Assembly: GCA_014529385.2 (NCBI GenBank)
Contig: CM043970.1
Coordinates: forward strand, 40,789,279 to 40,853,278
Source: Adiantum capillus-veneris
Lineage: Eukaryota; Streptophyta; Polypodiopsida; Polypodiales; Pteridaceae
Length of the DNA stretch: 64,000 nt
Direction: 5' to 3'
The translations under genes and the position numbers were made by a program. Numbering within the stretch: the first letter of the stretch is position 1; each line of letters begins with the position of its first letter. The notes beneath the pieces are model-generated. The model had not been told where the DNA came from, searched no databases, and was given only the letters and a program-made list of their open reading frames with translations. Below are positions 33,481-43,416 of the stretch, piece after piece.

Positions 33481-34844
33481 GATCTAGCCTATGAGACATT
33501 ATATGCGTATGAAGTCTTTTGGCTCAAAATTTACTAAGATTTCTACCCTATGTGGTCAAAAGTGAAATTTGACTTTCAAATCTGGTCTTGAGACTTTATA
33601 CGCGTATAAAGTCTATGTGCTCAGATTTGACAAAATTTGGTATGTGAGCTTGTCTTGTGATGCTTAACACCTTGGTAAGCTCAGATTTCAATTTTGATCT
33701 CTAAAAGTGTCCTTTAGACTTCATACGCTATGAAGTCTAATTGGTCAGAATAAAGTTAATTTCATTTGTCTCTATACTGTCAACTCATAGTACGTTTCAG
33801 AATTGAATTTTGACACTTTTTGAGCAAGTTATGGCCAATACAAAGCATTCACTTGCCTAGATATGTCTTTGGTCTTTGCAAGCCCAAATGAGTTTCAAAT
33901 TTGATGAAATTTGGTGTATATGCTCCCTAAATGGTATAGATCACAAGGATACACTTACATGCAACTTTTGACCTCAGATATGGCCTCTAAGACTTTATAC
34001 GCGTATAAAGTCTTTTGCTTAGATTTTAGTTCTGTTTCTACCAGAGGTGCCCCTTAGTGTGTGAAACAAGAATATGTGCTTACAACAAATTTTGGATGTC
34101 AAAATTGCTCAAAATCACCAATTTTACAAGAAAATCCCCTGAAAGAGTAAAATCCCTTTAACTCCCAATCTATATGTCCAAATGATATGAGATTTGGTGT
34201 ATGAACATGGATATAATGTCAAAACTTCATTTTTGCTGCTAGAATCACCCTTGAGACATCGTTCAAGTATGATGTCTACTGATCAACTTTTTGGAAAGAA
34301 CTCAATCACACACATCCCCAAGTCTCTAGCACTAGCTTTCAATCACTTCTACCAATTTTCGTGCAAAAATGTGCTCAGAATCTCAAGTTTTCTTTTTTCT
34401 CTTGTTTTTAACACTCCATCTTTTGTCTTTTGGGTCAAAAGTTGGTCAAAACTCTAGTTTCAAAAGTATACATGCGATAAAACCCCCCTTCTGAACACAC
34501 TGGTACATTCAAATTTCAAAATGTTGTCTCAAGATGGTGTGGGAGACTTTATACACGTACAAAGTCTACTGTCTCAGATTTCAGATTTGTTTCTATTCTA
34601 AGTTCCCCTTATCATTAGCAACATGTACATGTGTTTACAGCAAAATTTAAAGTTCAAAAGTGCTCACAAACACAAGTTTTTGCTTTTTTAGTCACAACCA
34701 CTCTATCTTTTGGCTTTGGTCCCCAAATCTATGCCAAAACTTCCCACTCAAGGTATTCTTAGGATAAATAATACCTTTTGAACACACTGGATTTTTCAGA
34801 TTTGGTCTAGATGCCCCTTGAGACTTTATATGCATATAAAGTTC
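32923..34844. repeat. Array of nine 24-bp palindromes in the element 1 leader
   Basis: Copies at 32923-32946, 33049-33072, 33494-33517, 33591-33614, 33716-33738, 33990-34013, 34254-34277, 34544-34567 and 34821-34844. The consensus is AGACTTTATACG followed by its reverse complement CGTATAAAGTCT. The copies at 33591 and 33990 are perfect palindromes. Others change on both arms together: TTCATA pairs with TATGAA at 33716, and ACATC with GATGT at 34254. Spacing is irregular (about 97-445 bp). Confidence 0.9.
33446..33478. repeat. Poly-C run (C33) in element 1 leader
   Basis: 33 C between GTGGGGTGCA and AAGATCTAGCC. The right-arm copy has 35 G on its + strand (61987-62021). Confidence 0.9.
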
Positions 34845-35360
34845 AAGTTTACAGAATTACAGTTTTTTAGCACAGACCCTTGCACATGCCCTCTTATATA
34901 CTCAACACCAATCAGCCATGCGAAAATGTCAACATAACTCTTTTTATTGCATTTTTCCCTCAAAAGAAGAGTTTTTAAAGATCATGAATGCCAACAAGCA
35001 CTTTAGCAAATAAATCAATGATGAATAGCTCTAGATCAGACTCAAATCACTTACCTAAAGCTACTCCTACAAATCATATAGGGTTTTGCATCTATGAGTA
35101 GAAAAAAGCTTCAATGCCACACGAAGTAGAAACCGCTTTTATCACCTCACAAACCACTCAACCACCACAACTACTCTAATCTACAAATCCTAACTAAATT
35201 TATCTAATCGCAGACCCTCGGCAATACACAAGCTTCCTGACTATCCACTTGATCGCGGAATAACCTCTTCCGAACCACTTAAGAAAAATGCTTTCTTTAG
35301 GCGAAACTAAAGCAAGCAACCATCACACGTGTTACTAAGAATACCTACCTAAGTCCTCGT

Positions 35361-35380
35361 ATCCCACGCAACGGCGCCAA
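35361..35380 (-). other. Primer-binding site of element 1
   Basis: On the - strand TTGGCGCCGTTGCGTGGGAT follows the LTR end CAACA directly. The TGGCGCCGTTGC core is typical of plant Ty3/gypsy elements; I recall it as tRNA-Asp type but cannot confirm that here. Confidence 0.8.
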
Positions 35381-36307
35381 TGTTGCGGGAGCGAATCACA
35401 CCACCTATAAAGTGCATCCAATACAACCTAGATCAACATAATGTCAATCGAGAACACAGATGATACAATAGACACACGGAGAAAATCTCTTTATCTTGTC
35501 AGGCTGAGACCATCCTACACATATAACACTCTGAAAGGCCAACTAAACCACAACCTAGAATCTCACTACTCTCAACTACACCACCTAGGCCACATACACA
35601 CAACGAAAGGAAACTCACTAAACCATACCAGAATCATACGAAACTTAAGAAACACCATCCCCTCACTAGGATACACCTATCCCAAAGCCTCTACACTCAA
35701 AATCCTCGGTCTAAATCCATATGGGAAAGCGCGTATAAAGATAGAACGGAATTTTGAATGTGCTTGAAACTGAAATCTATACGTATCTATGCGTAGCTTA
35801 TGTTGCTACGATTCTAATGACTACTTGCACGTCGAAAACATACATCATTTGATATACTTACAGCTGCAAATAGCTCGTAGATACGCGAGCATATATACTC
35901 TGTTCGGTGAGGAATGCTTGGTGTTGTCGCGTACCTCTTGCTGAGACTAGCGCAGTGGTGCAGTCGGATCTATAATGTGATGATCGAGAGGAAAATAGCG
36001 CCACGATCAAGCTCACTCTCTCTTTCTCTCTCACGCACATTCGACGGCAACTTAAAACTTGATTATGATAAAAGTTCTGTTACAAAAGTGACCTAGGTAC
36101 CTTATAGACTAAGGTCACCTTGGGTTAGTTTAGAGGGTCAAATGGCTTTGTATTTACAATCTGGAAGTGCCATTGCACCCCCGGCTTCTACAACTAAACT
36201 ACCTACCTATTACAAATGATGTTTATAACCATAATCCGCAGCATTTTATAACTCTCAAAAAATAAGGCTTTGTTGAGTTATGTCGTGCGTTGACGTAGCC
36301 GTCAACA
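35381..36307 (-). repeat. 5' LTR of element 1
   Basis: 927 bp, TGTTGACGGC...CCGCAACA on the - strand. A TATATAT box lies at ~35891-35897 (promoter, - strand). The identical LTR occurs in the right arm at 59155-60080. Confidence 0.9.
35891..35897 (-). promoter_or_regulatory. TATA box in element 1 5' LTR
   Basis: GAGTATATATGC on the - strand, ~510 bp before the LTR end. A plausible start of genomic RNA transcription, by position and sequence only. Confidence 0.45.
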
Positions 36308-36312
36308 CACTC
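36308..36312. repeat. Target-site duplication CACTC (right)
   Basis: Directly follows CAACA of the 5' LTR and matches 26521-26525 exactly. Confidence 0.85.
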
Positions 36313-36322
36313 CAAGGAGCTT

Positions 36323-36677
36323 TTAAGAAAAAATTTGCCCGAAGTTATATGCCTTCAGATATCTTTCTTCCGAGTGTAGCTTCTGGCAGAGTGGGTTATC
36401 TTGAAATGCTTGCCACAGAAACCCTAGGAGATTACGACTTGGTTTTTTTTTAAAAACATCTCTCACGAGGTGTATCTTCTCAAGCTGATAACCTTCGAGA
36501 TCCAAGGTGATTGCTATATCTTGGGGTACCATCTCTGTCAAAGGAACATTGCTAGTCGAGGCTTGTTTCGACTATTCAAGAGTTTATAGACCATGCTGCA
36601 ATCAACTACAAACTTATGGAAGAAATCTAACCCTCGTCTTTGTGCAAGTTTCAAGATGGAAAGCCAATCGTCTTTTC
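36323..36677 (-). pseudogene. Unassigned coding-like fragment between two LTR elements
   Basis: The - strand reads from the end of an element 2 LTR fragment to 19 bp from element 1. Two blocks in neighbouring frames look protein-like: DWLSILKLAQRRGLDFFHKF then VYKLLNSRNKPRLAMFL (about 36664-36538), and DIAITLDLEGYQLEKIHLV, FKKKPSRNLLGFLWQAFQDN (36541-36323), ending in TAA. Tryptophan and leucine content and the absence of stops over ~110 codons suggest a former exon or retroelement part. I do not recognise the family. The identical copy is at 58784-59139. Confidence 0.4.
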
Positions 36678-37139
36678 TGTAACGAGGATAGTGTGTCGTG
36701 CTCTCTACAGTGGGTGTGGTGCTCCTCAGTGCAATGTAGGTGACAATCTCACTCAAACATACGGAAAACAAGGAACAAATAGACGACAACTAAACTCACA
36801 GAGACACAACAACAGACCACAACATATGACTCGACTATCTCAAAGAACTGATACAGACTCTGGCGTGGCAGCACACTCAACTCCAGGCCAAGACTCACAG
36901 GTACAATGGGGTGTCAAGGCTCAAAATGTACAGGCATGGTGAAGACGTGCTGTGTATAGACTTCCTACTCCTAACAACGACGTTGGGCCATAGAGCTAGA
37001 AGATGATCCGATTACAGCTACTACTCATATGTACAATCATAAAGAACCACCAACGACTCATAAATGTCAGCCATCTCAATCTATCCCCAAACTGAGTGAC
37101 TGAGTGGTGGTGACGTGGCCACGATGTCCACTAGACCAC
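36678..37139 (-). repeat. Partial LTR of element 2 (second tandem copy)
   Basis: A 5'-truncated second LTR copy beside the full one, separated by ~15 bp of post-LTR sequence. It ends in ...CGTTACA on the - strand. Right-arm copy: 58321-58783. Confidence 0.75.
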
Positions 37140-37154
37140 CAAAAATGAAGCACC

Positions 37155-37729
37155 TGTAGCGTGGATAGTGTGTCCTCAGTGGGTGCTCCTCAGTCCAATG
37201 TGCGTGACAATCTCACTCAAAAAGACGAAAAACAAAGGAACAAATAGACAACAACTCAGCTCACAGAGACTCAACAACAGACTACAACATATGACTTGAT
37301 TATCTCAAAGAACTGATACAGACTCTGGCGTGGCAGCACACTCAGCTCCAACTCGGGAATCACAGGTATAATGGGGTGTTGAGGCTCAAAATGTGTAGGG
37401 ATGGTGAAGCAGTGTTGTGTGTATAGACTCGCTACTCTAGACGACGACGCTGGACCATATATCTAGAAGATGGAGACACCAACAACTGCTACTCATATGT
37501 ACAATCATAAAGAGCCACCAATGGCTCGTAATGTCGGCCATCTAACTCTATCCCTAATTGAGTAGTAACTGAGTGGTGGTGACCTGGCCACGATGTCCAC
37601 TAGACCACAGTCCGTATCCCTTGCCACGTGTCACTGCCCAACGAAGAGAGTTCGTGTAGCCCAGTGTGAACCAGCCTCGGCCAGCTGTACTAACTGTATA
37701 TCTTGTGAAAGTGACTGTAGCCTGCTACA
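37155..37729 (-). repeat. 3' LTR of element 2
   Basis: 575 bp, TGTAGCAGGCTACAG...CCACGCTACA on the - strand with TGTAGC/GCTACA inverted termini. Preceded in sense by GTGGCGGGCAACC. Right-arm copy: 57731-58305. Confidence 0.8.
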
Positions 37730-37804
37730 GGTTGCCCGCCACAAGACCGTTCACGGTCTCGGTGAGAGGTAGACTAAAAAACTGTGAAAGAAAACCACTA
37801 GATA

Positions 37805-38100
37805 CTACGTAGGGGCGAGGGCAAGAGGGGGGTGGGTAGGGGCGAGGGGGGGCGAGGGCAAGGGAGGGGGTGGTTAGGGGCGAGGGGAAGGGAGGGGGTG
37901 GGTAGAGGCGAGGGGTAAGTAGGGGTAAGGGTGAGGGGGAAGTGGGTAGGAGCGAGGGCAAGGGACTAGGGACGAGGGTGAGTGGGCATGGGGACTAGGG
38001 GCGAGGAACAAAGGGTAGGGGAACGAGGGGGTGTGAGGGGGAGGGTAGGGTGTAGGGGATAGGGGGTAGATGGGGGCAAGAGGGTGTGAGGGGGTGGTAG
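37805..38100. repeat. G-rich strand-asymmetric tract
   Basis: About 295 bp with runs of GGGG/GGGGG every few bases on the + strand (GGGGCGAGGG, GGTAGGGG units) just upstream, in element sense, of the 3' LTR. Many overlapping G-quadruplex-type patterns. Right-arm copy 57358-57650 is C-rich. Confidence 0.8.
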
Positions 38101-38802
38101 ATAGCAGATATCAATCTCCAATGCAAAGTATGGCTGGAAGATTTCGTATTCCATTGCAAACAAATTCCATGGTCCACTCGCTGAAAGTTGAGATGCTATA
38201 GAGCACAACAGTTGATGGAGAGCATGAGAAGGTACCATGAGCAAGACAACTATCATAAGCAGGGAATTCATAAAACTTGAAAGGAACATCCTTTTGGTTG
38301 TACCCCGTCTTGAGGAAGCTAGACATAGAGGAGAGCTTTGTCTGGTCGGAGAAGCAGACACAGGGGCTGATGGGGCTGATGGTGAAGGGGGGTGAAGTCC
38401 TGTAGAGGGGATTTTTTTCCGCTTCTATGATTCTTCAGAGGCTCATTAAATTCAAAGGCTTCCACCAAGGGTGCATCAAGAGTATCTTCTGCGACCTGCA
38501 AACCGGTTGCAACCTTTGAGCTGACTCAGGTGGCTCATTAGGTTTAGTTGTGGAAACATTGGGAGAGAGTGTACCTTTAGGCAAGGAGTGAATAGAGACT
38601 CCATAACAGGGAATAGATTTGATAGCTTCCAACCCATCCAACAGATCTTCGTCTGACCCTTCAGGTGTAGTAGGTTGTTCTTGTTCAGGGTTGGTTTCCA
38701 TTGACAAAGAAACTTGCTGCAGCACGGGATCCATACCTCCTTCTAAGAGAATGGGTTGCATCGAGGAGCGAGAAGTATGTATATCCACATTGCATCGTTT
38801 CC

Positions 38803-41135
38803 CTAATCATGAAGTGCTTTAGTGTGTCGCAGCCATGGTCTTCCAATGAGCACGGGAAATCCGCCTTGAACAAAATCCAAGTTAAAAGTAAAGTCTTGTA
38901 CTTGCAGAGGCACATTGTCCACTATGCCCACTGGGTAGACTGTCCGCGCTGGGTCGGCCGATGTAATTGTTAAGGGAGCAAGACGAGTAGGCTGTAGACC
39001 TAGAGCTAACATAGTGAACTGGGGCATCAGCTAAATGCCAAATCCACCATCCACTATCACTCCTGAGAATTGCCGACCCAAAACGGACACTGTCAATTGA
39101 GGGCTTCTGTAATAAGTGAGTGGAGCAGCGGGATTGGATATCATATAGGACTCTGATGGTCGCACTGGGAGGTGCCCGCCACTAGGACCTGCTCCACGAT
39201 AAAGTGACTGAATAACTGCAAGGGTGTCACTTCTGAAACTCGCATCTAACTGCAACATGTCATAGAGGGACACTTGTTGGAAAGTGTTCTTCAAGACTAT
39301 CTCTGCTGTAAGCTTTTCTTGTTCTACCAATGGTTTCTCTGGTACCTTGATCTTCTGTAGATCTGAAACTGCTTCCAAGAAAGCTTCATCAATATCGGAG
39401 AGCAAAGATTTGGATTTCTTCATGGCACTGAGGGATGGCTTGTTAAGAGCTGAAGCAAGGGTATCCACTGGTGTGAGAATGTGTAGGGAGTTGAACTTGC
39501 TGGAATGCTAAGACCGAGAGCAACTCTCTTGGCCCGCGTGAGAACGCCAAATGGCTCCTCTACCAACTGCGACAGCTTATTTTGAGGGGTAACCACGTGG
39601 TAGAAGGGAGCGGCTCAGAAACGGTGCTAACTGCTATCAAATTGAGCTTGGGAAAGGCAACCTGATTCTGGCTTTGACTTGGGTTCGAAACCGTGGACGC
39701 ACGAATTTTAGGGCAATCCTTCGTTTCGGGGCAATGACGGCAAGGAGGGGACCCTTCGAGCAGAGGGCATTTGCTTTGGTAATGACCATATTCTCTACAT
39801 CTGTAGCACAAAACGAGCCGATTCAATGGACGAGACGAAGGGCGAGGTGGTCCTTGCTCTTGGTGCATGGAGTTGGAGGTGGAGGCATATAAGTTTTGAG
39901 GTGACGAGGGAGCATGGGTATGATAAAAGCTCTGAGACGGAAAAGTACTTTGAATACCTTGCATAGGAGGGGATGTCAATAAAGTTGGCATATGGTGTGG
40001 ATGGCCACAGGGAGAAACCATGTTGGATGCAGGTGCTGACCCTTGTTGAAGAGTAGGACCAAGACTTTGCTGTATTTGTCGCAATCCCTTGAGGTAGTAG
40101 CAATCCTTGTCCTCATGTCCAGACTTCTCACAAAAGTGGTAGTAAACCCGAAGGGGGCATTCCTGTGGAGGGTGCCCTAGAGAGCGGCATGAGCTACACC
40201 AAACCATAGCCTTAGTCTCTTGCTGAGACTTGAGCTTTTCTAGCTCGTGCTTGATCTGTTCCAATGCCTCGTGATGTGGAGGCTTCTCTTGTCTAAGAGA
40301 GAAAAACCTCTCCTCTTGAAGAGCTCTCTGTAACTTTAGGGCTTCCAGTTCCCTGCGTAAAGAAGTTAAAGGATCAAAAGGACTTTCCAAAGACACTGAG
40401 GGGGTCTCTACCTGAGGAGAGTTGGTGAACAGCTTCCTAGCTCCCTCTATCCTAGTAGCAGCCGCGACAAACTCCTCCAGAGTGGTGTCAGGTCGGAGAC
40501 TCTCTCGGAGTTTTTGTTGAGAAGTTTTGGGAAGAGCCTTCTCCACCCACTTCGTAACCATAAATTCCCCTGGTTGCTAAGGAAGCTTCGTAACCAGAGA
40601 CTTGGTTTTAGTCATTAGTTCTGCAAAAGTCTCCTCTGGCTGGAGCACCATATTGGCCAAACTCATCTAAAACCTTTTCCTAGTAGTCACTTGGCCTGAA
40701 TGCCGCAAAAAAATGTTGTTGTAAAGCTGCCCAACTTGCAAAATGGTTCTCTGCAAACTGACTGTACCATTTATCTGCTAAGCCATCCAAGGTAGATCAA
40801 AAGAGTACCAAATAAGCATCTTCTCTATTAAGACCACGACCCCTACAAAGAGATACAAACCTCCTTGCATGGTCGTCAGCATCTTTGAAGAGAGTCCTTT
40901 GAAAATAGGGAACTTGTTTACCTTGGCCAAAACACTAACCAACGGTTCCATGGCCCCTTGCTCAGGAGCCTCTTGCTCAATAGCTTGCTGTAACAGAATA
41001 GGAGAGAGCTTTATTGGGGAAGGTGATCTGGAAGATGTGGAACCAGATAGAGGAATGGGTGATGTCGTATGTGGAGGTATGGGTGATGAGGTTGATGGAC
41101 TTCTACTAGGTACCAAGGGTCGTCTTCTGTTGTAG
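38803..41135 (-). pseudogene. Element 2 Gag and aspartic protease (left-arm copy)
   Basis: The same genes as at 54320-56657, read on the - strand; domains are described there. This copy differs by a one-base deletion near 39597 (CTACCACG against CTACCCACG on the right), which ends the long frame (40561-39560, 333 residues) before the protease. The frame reopens at 39468-39031 and 39027-38803. Confidence 0.75.
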
Positions 41136-41542
41136 TACTACAGAGGACTCAGTAGTGCACTTTGACGCTCGACTGACCGCCTTGTATGTGTCATATAGCG
41201 ACTGCCAATCCAACCAAGTTTTGGGCAAGAAAACCTTGAAATGGTTGAAGACTGGTCTAGACTCTACTAGGCCAGGCAAGTGACTAGACCCAGGCTAGAC
41301 AAGGGACGAGGAGGACTAGACCAAGGTCGAGGGAGGACTAGTCCAGGGACGAGGGCTGGTTGGACCAGGGCGAGAGAGGACTAGGGCGAGATAGGACTAG
41401 ACCAATTGGACCAGGGCGAGAGGAGAACAGTGCAAGGCAAGGTAGGCGAACCTAGGTAAAACACACTAGCTTCACTGTTTGTATTCTCAACAGAGTGAGA
41501 CTTCAGTTGAGGTCCCAACGTGATCGCCAAAATGAGAGCACC

Positions 41543-41607
41543 TGTAGCCCGGATAGTGTGTCGTGCTCTCTACAGTGGGTGCTCCTCAGTGCAATGTGCG
41601 TGACAAG
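41543..41607 (-). repeat. 5' LTR remnant of element 2
   Basis: On the - strand it ends ...CTATCCGGGCTACA, followed by GGTGCTCTCATTTTGGCGAT, the same kind of post-LTR sequence that follows the 3' LTR. Homology to the full LTR begins near TTGTCACGCACATTG. Upstream DNA (41608-41618) has a TATTTAAAG box. Confidence 0.65.
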
Positions 41608-41875
41608 ACCCTTTAAATATGAGTCAAGGGCTCATTCTCTGGCATGCTCTGCGAGAGGCGCAGAGGATGGAGTACCAGTGTTCTACGGAGTTCAAGTAAT
41701 ATAAAGAAATACCGAAAGGGCCGCCAAGGTTTGGGGCAGTGCTCTCTTGGGGTGGAACTCCGCCACTCCCCGTCTCCAGTCGTGCATCTCTTTCAATTCC
41801 GTTGTTATTGAAGTACTAAAAGGCTGTTCAATCTATTCTTTTTTTTGTTGGCACGTGGTGCCGGTCTCGTGATAG

Positions 41876-42552
41876 TTGGCTGTTATTATGCGGCAAATGA
41901 GGGATGCATGTGTCCCCCAGAGCATAATAGCAGACAGAGATGCTACAATCTTTGCTTTGCGCCAAGCCTTGACAGTGAAATTTCAAATCATCGATGACCT
42001 AAAAACTCAAGTTCCAGGATTTCGAGAGATGTTATTACAGGGAGATATGGGGTTCAACAGCCCAACCAAAAGATTGCCATACCTATGTTGCTATATGGTA
42101 TGGGTGGACTGATCCAGTGAGACCAATACAAACTCCTATGTATTATGGTCAACTAGGTCCTTCTACACAATTTATAGGAGGTGCTTAGTCTCAGTAGTTT
42201 GACTACTATACCTAGGGGTTTCAGTAGCCCGCACTCATGACACAGATACACCCGACATAGAGAGTTCCTTGTGAGGGATTTTTTGGCACACATCACCATG
42301 GTTGTGTCAGTCGGTGGCCTCAATACCATCCAGGGTTGGTGCTCCCATCTGCCGCTCAAAGTCATGGCAACTACTTTCATAGAGGGCGAGTTTGAAGGCA
42401 ACATGGCGCAACCGCCTGTAGTCCATCAGGCTCCTACAATCGATCTTATGGCTCCACCTACGGAGGAAGACACTTCGGGTGCTGTAGTGGCGACGACACT
42501 CTCTCTGGGTTGACACGATCAGGATATGCAATCCTTTGTCAATTTTCTTAGT
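41876..42552 (+). pseudogene. Gag-like low-complexity region riddled with TAG stops
   Basis: Reads in one frame at 41876-42112 (DACVPQSIIADRDATIFALR, VKFQIIDDLKTQVPGF) and then, after a frame change near 42100, in another to ~42552. The second part is Gln/Pro/Tyr-rich, then Gly/Ser/Tyr-rich, like a disordered Gag C-terminus. It contains five TAG at 42186, 42195, 42213, 42225 and 42258 and one TGA near 42391. Their setting (for example Ser-Gln-stop-Phe) suggests former CAG and CGA codons. No ATG start is present, so the 5' part is missing. It leads into the LTR at 42590. Confidence 0.5.
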
Positions 42553-42589
42553 ACATGCAATTTTCTTTCACAGTTTTTAGTGGGCAACT

Positions 42590-43064
42590 TGTAGTAGGGC
42601 TACAATGTCACTTGCACATGACATGCAGCTACATTTATAGTTGGTCTTGGGTTCAGACTAGATGGACTCTCGCCTGAACATTGACACGTGGCAAAGACAC
42701 GGGTTGCACAGGTGGTAGTCTAATGGACATCGTGGCCAACTCTCCACCACCATAGTTCAGAGATAGATGTAGCTGGATTGCTAAGGATATTTTGCTAGCC
42801 ATTGGTGGCTCTTTATGATTGTATATATGCATAGTTAATTCTAGCCTTTACATGCATCATACTTTCTATGAATCTAGAGTCTCCTGTCTTGTGTCCCACA
42901 CCGCACAACTGCACTCTCCCTGCACATTGGAGCCTCAACACCCCCATTGTACTTGTAGTTGAGTGTGCTACCAGCCAAAGTCTCTACTGGTTCCATTGAG
43001 TTCTAAGCCTGTTGTTGTGTCTCTGAGGTCACAGTAAAGCGCACAACACACTTTTCTTGCTACA
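42590..43064 (+). repeat. LTR of an element 2 relative, + strand
   Basis: 475 bp, TGTAGTAGGGCTACA...CTTGCTACA. It shares many blocks with the 37155-37729 LTR (GACACGTGGCAA, GGACATCGTGGCCA, CATTGGTGGCTCTTTATGATTG, GAGTGTGCT) but is clearly diverged and in the opposite orientation. Preceded by TTTTTAGTGGGCAACT. Right-arm copy: 52393-52867. Confidence 0.75.
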
Positions 43065-43402
43065 AAATATTGCTTCTTCTAACTCCCCCCACTCAGCCGC
43101 TATCTATCTGTACCAACTACTAAGTGCAACCCTTCTTGACAGAGGTGTTGCCCATATAAGCACGGCTTTCCCATTGGGCATAAGGGCATCTCCTTATTCT
43201 TGGCCTGCTTGTGCTCTTTGTTATCCCAACTATTTTTATTCACGTTAAAAGAGGCTCTACTATTGTCTTTTCCCTGAACTCCATGGCTCTTTGTCACATC
43301 CACCAGCCGCCTTCACCATTGTCCGCCCCTTGCTTGCTCCTGTGTTGCCCTCCATAGCTACCTGGCAGCGTCGCCTTTTCTGCACCCTTGATCATCACCT
43401 AC
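43065..43402. other. Inner end of the left arm, no feature recognised
   Basis: 338 bp of ordinary sequence present in both arms. Short open frames on both strands are identical in the two arms and carry no known motif. Confidence 0.6.
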
Positions 43403-43416
43403 AAAAAAAAAAAAAA

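Larger units (their letters stand above)
32476..35360 (-). other. Element 1 leader (long 5' untranslated region)
   Basis: 2.9 kb between PBS and gag with no credible ORF. It is built of degenerate repeats with phrases such as GCAAGCCCAAATGAG and AAATTTGGTATGTGAGCT, and carries nine palindromes (listed separately). A GC-rich block with a 33-C run (33446-33478) lies between palindromes 2 and 3. Confidence 0.75.
26526..36307 (-). mobile_element. Complete LTR retrotransposon (element 1), gag-protease only
   Basis: 9.78 kb between perfect 5-bp target duplications. LTRs are 26526-27461 and 35381-36307, both bounded by TGTTG...CAACA. Read on the - strand the order is 5' LTR, PBS, ~2.9-kb leader with palindromes, gag remnant, protease remnant, ~2 kb without domains, PPT, 3' LTR. 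I find no reverse transcriptase, RNase H or integrase motif, so it is a non-autonomous element. The PBS and the gag-protease order suggest a Ty3/gypsy origin. The part from ~31466 upward is repeated in the right arm of the inverted repeat. Confidence 0.88.
37155..41607 (-). mobile_element. LTR retrotransposon element 2 (gag-protease only, 5' LTR mostly lost)
   Basis: From a ~65-bp remnant of the 5' LTR (41543-41607) through a leader of short CTAGTCCT/CTCGCCCTGG-type repeats (about 41257-41430), a gag-protease region, a G/C-skewed tract and a complete 3' LTR. The internal part is only 3.8 kb and lacks pol beyond protease, as in TR-GAG-type non-autonomous elements. It lies wholly in the left arm; the same copy on the right runs 53850-58305. 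Confidence 0.7.
31466..43402 (+). repeat. Left arm of giant inverted repeat
   Basis: Reverse complement of 52055-64000. Paired positions add up to 95457 at the inner end and 95466-95468 at the outer end, so only about ten bases of net length difference accumulate over 11.9 kb. The inner end is sharp: both arms share CTTGATCATCACCTAC and diverge after it. The outer end is not visible because the right arm runs off the window. Confidence 0.95.

Noticed and set aside
32923-34844. The palindrome array as a CRISPR array
   Set aside because: Spacing is irregular (97-445 bp), units are palindromic and drift, there are no cas genes, and the array lies in the leader of a eukaryotic LTR element.
35441-35767. 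A 108-codon frame inside the LTR (also 59694-60020) as a gene
   Set aside because: It lies fully within the LTR, antisense or parallel to repeat sequence, and is disrupted in the other LTR (26587-26900).
3918-42260. TAG reassigned to glutamine in the host nuclear code
   Set aside because: Many lesions are CGA to TGA instead, copy D ends its ORF2 with TAG, and frameshifts accompany the TAGs. Ordinary C to T decay explains them better.
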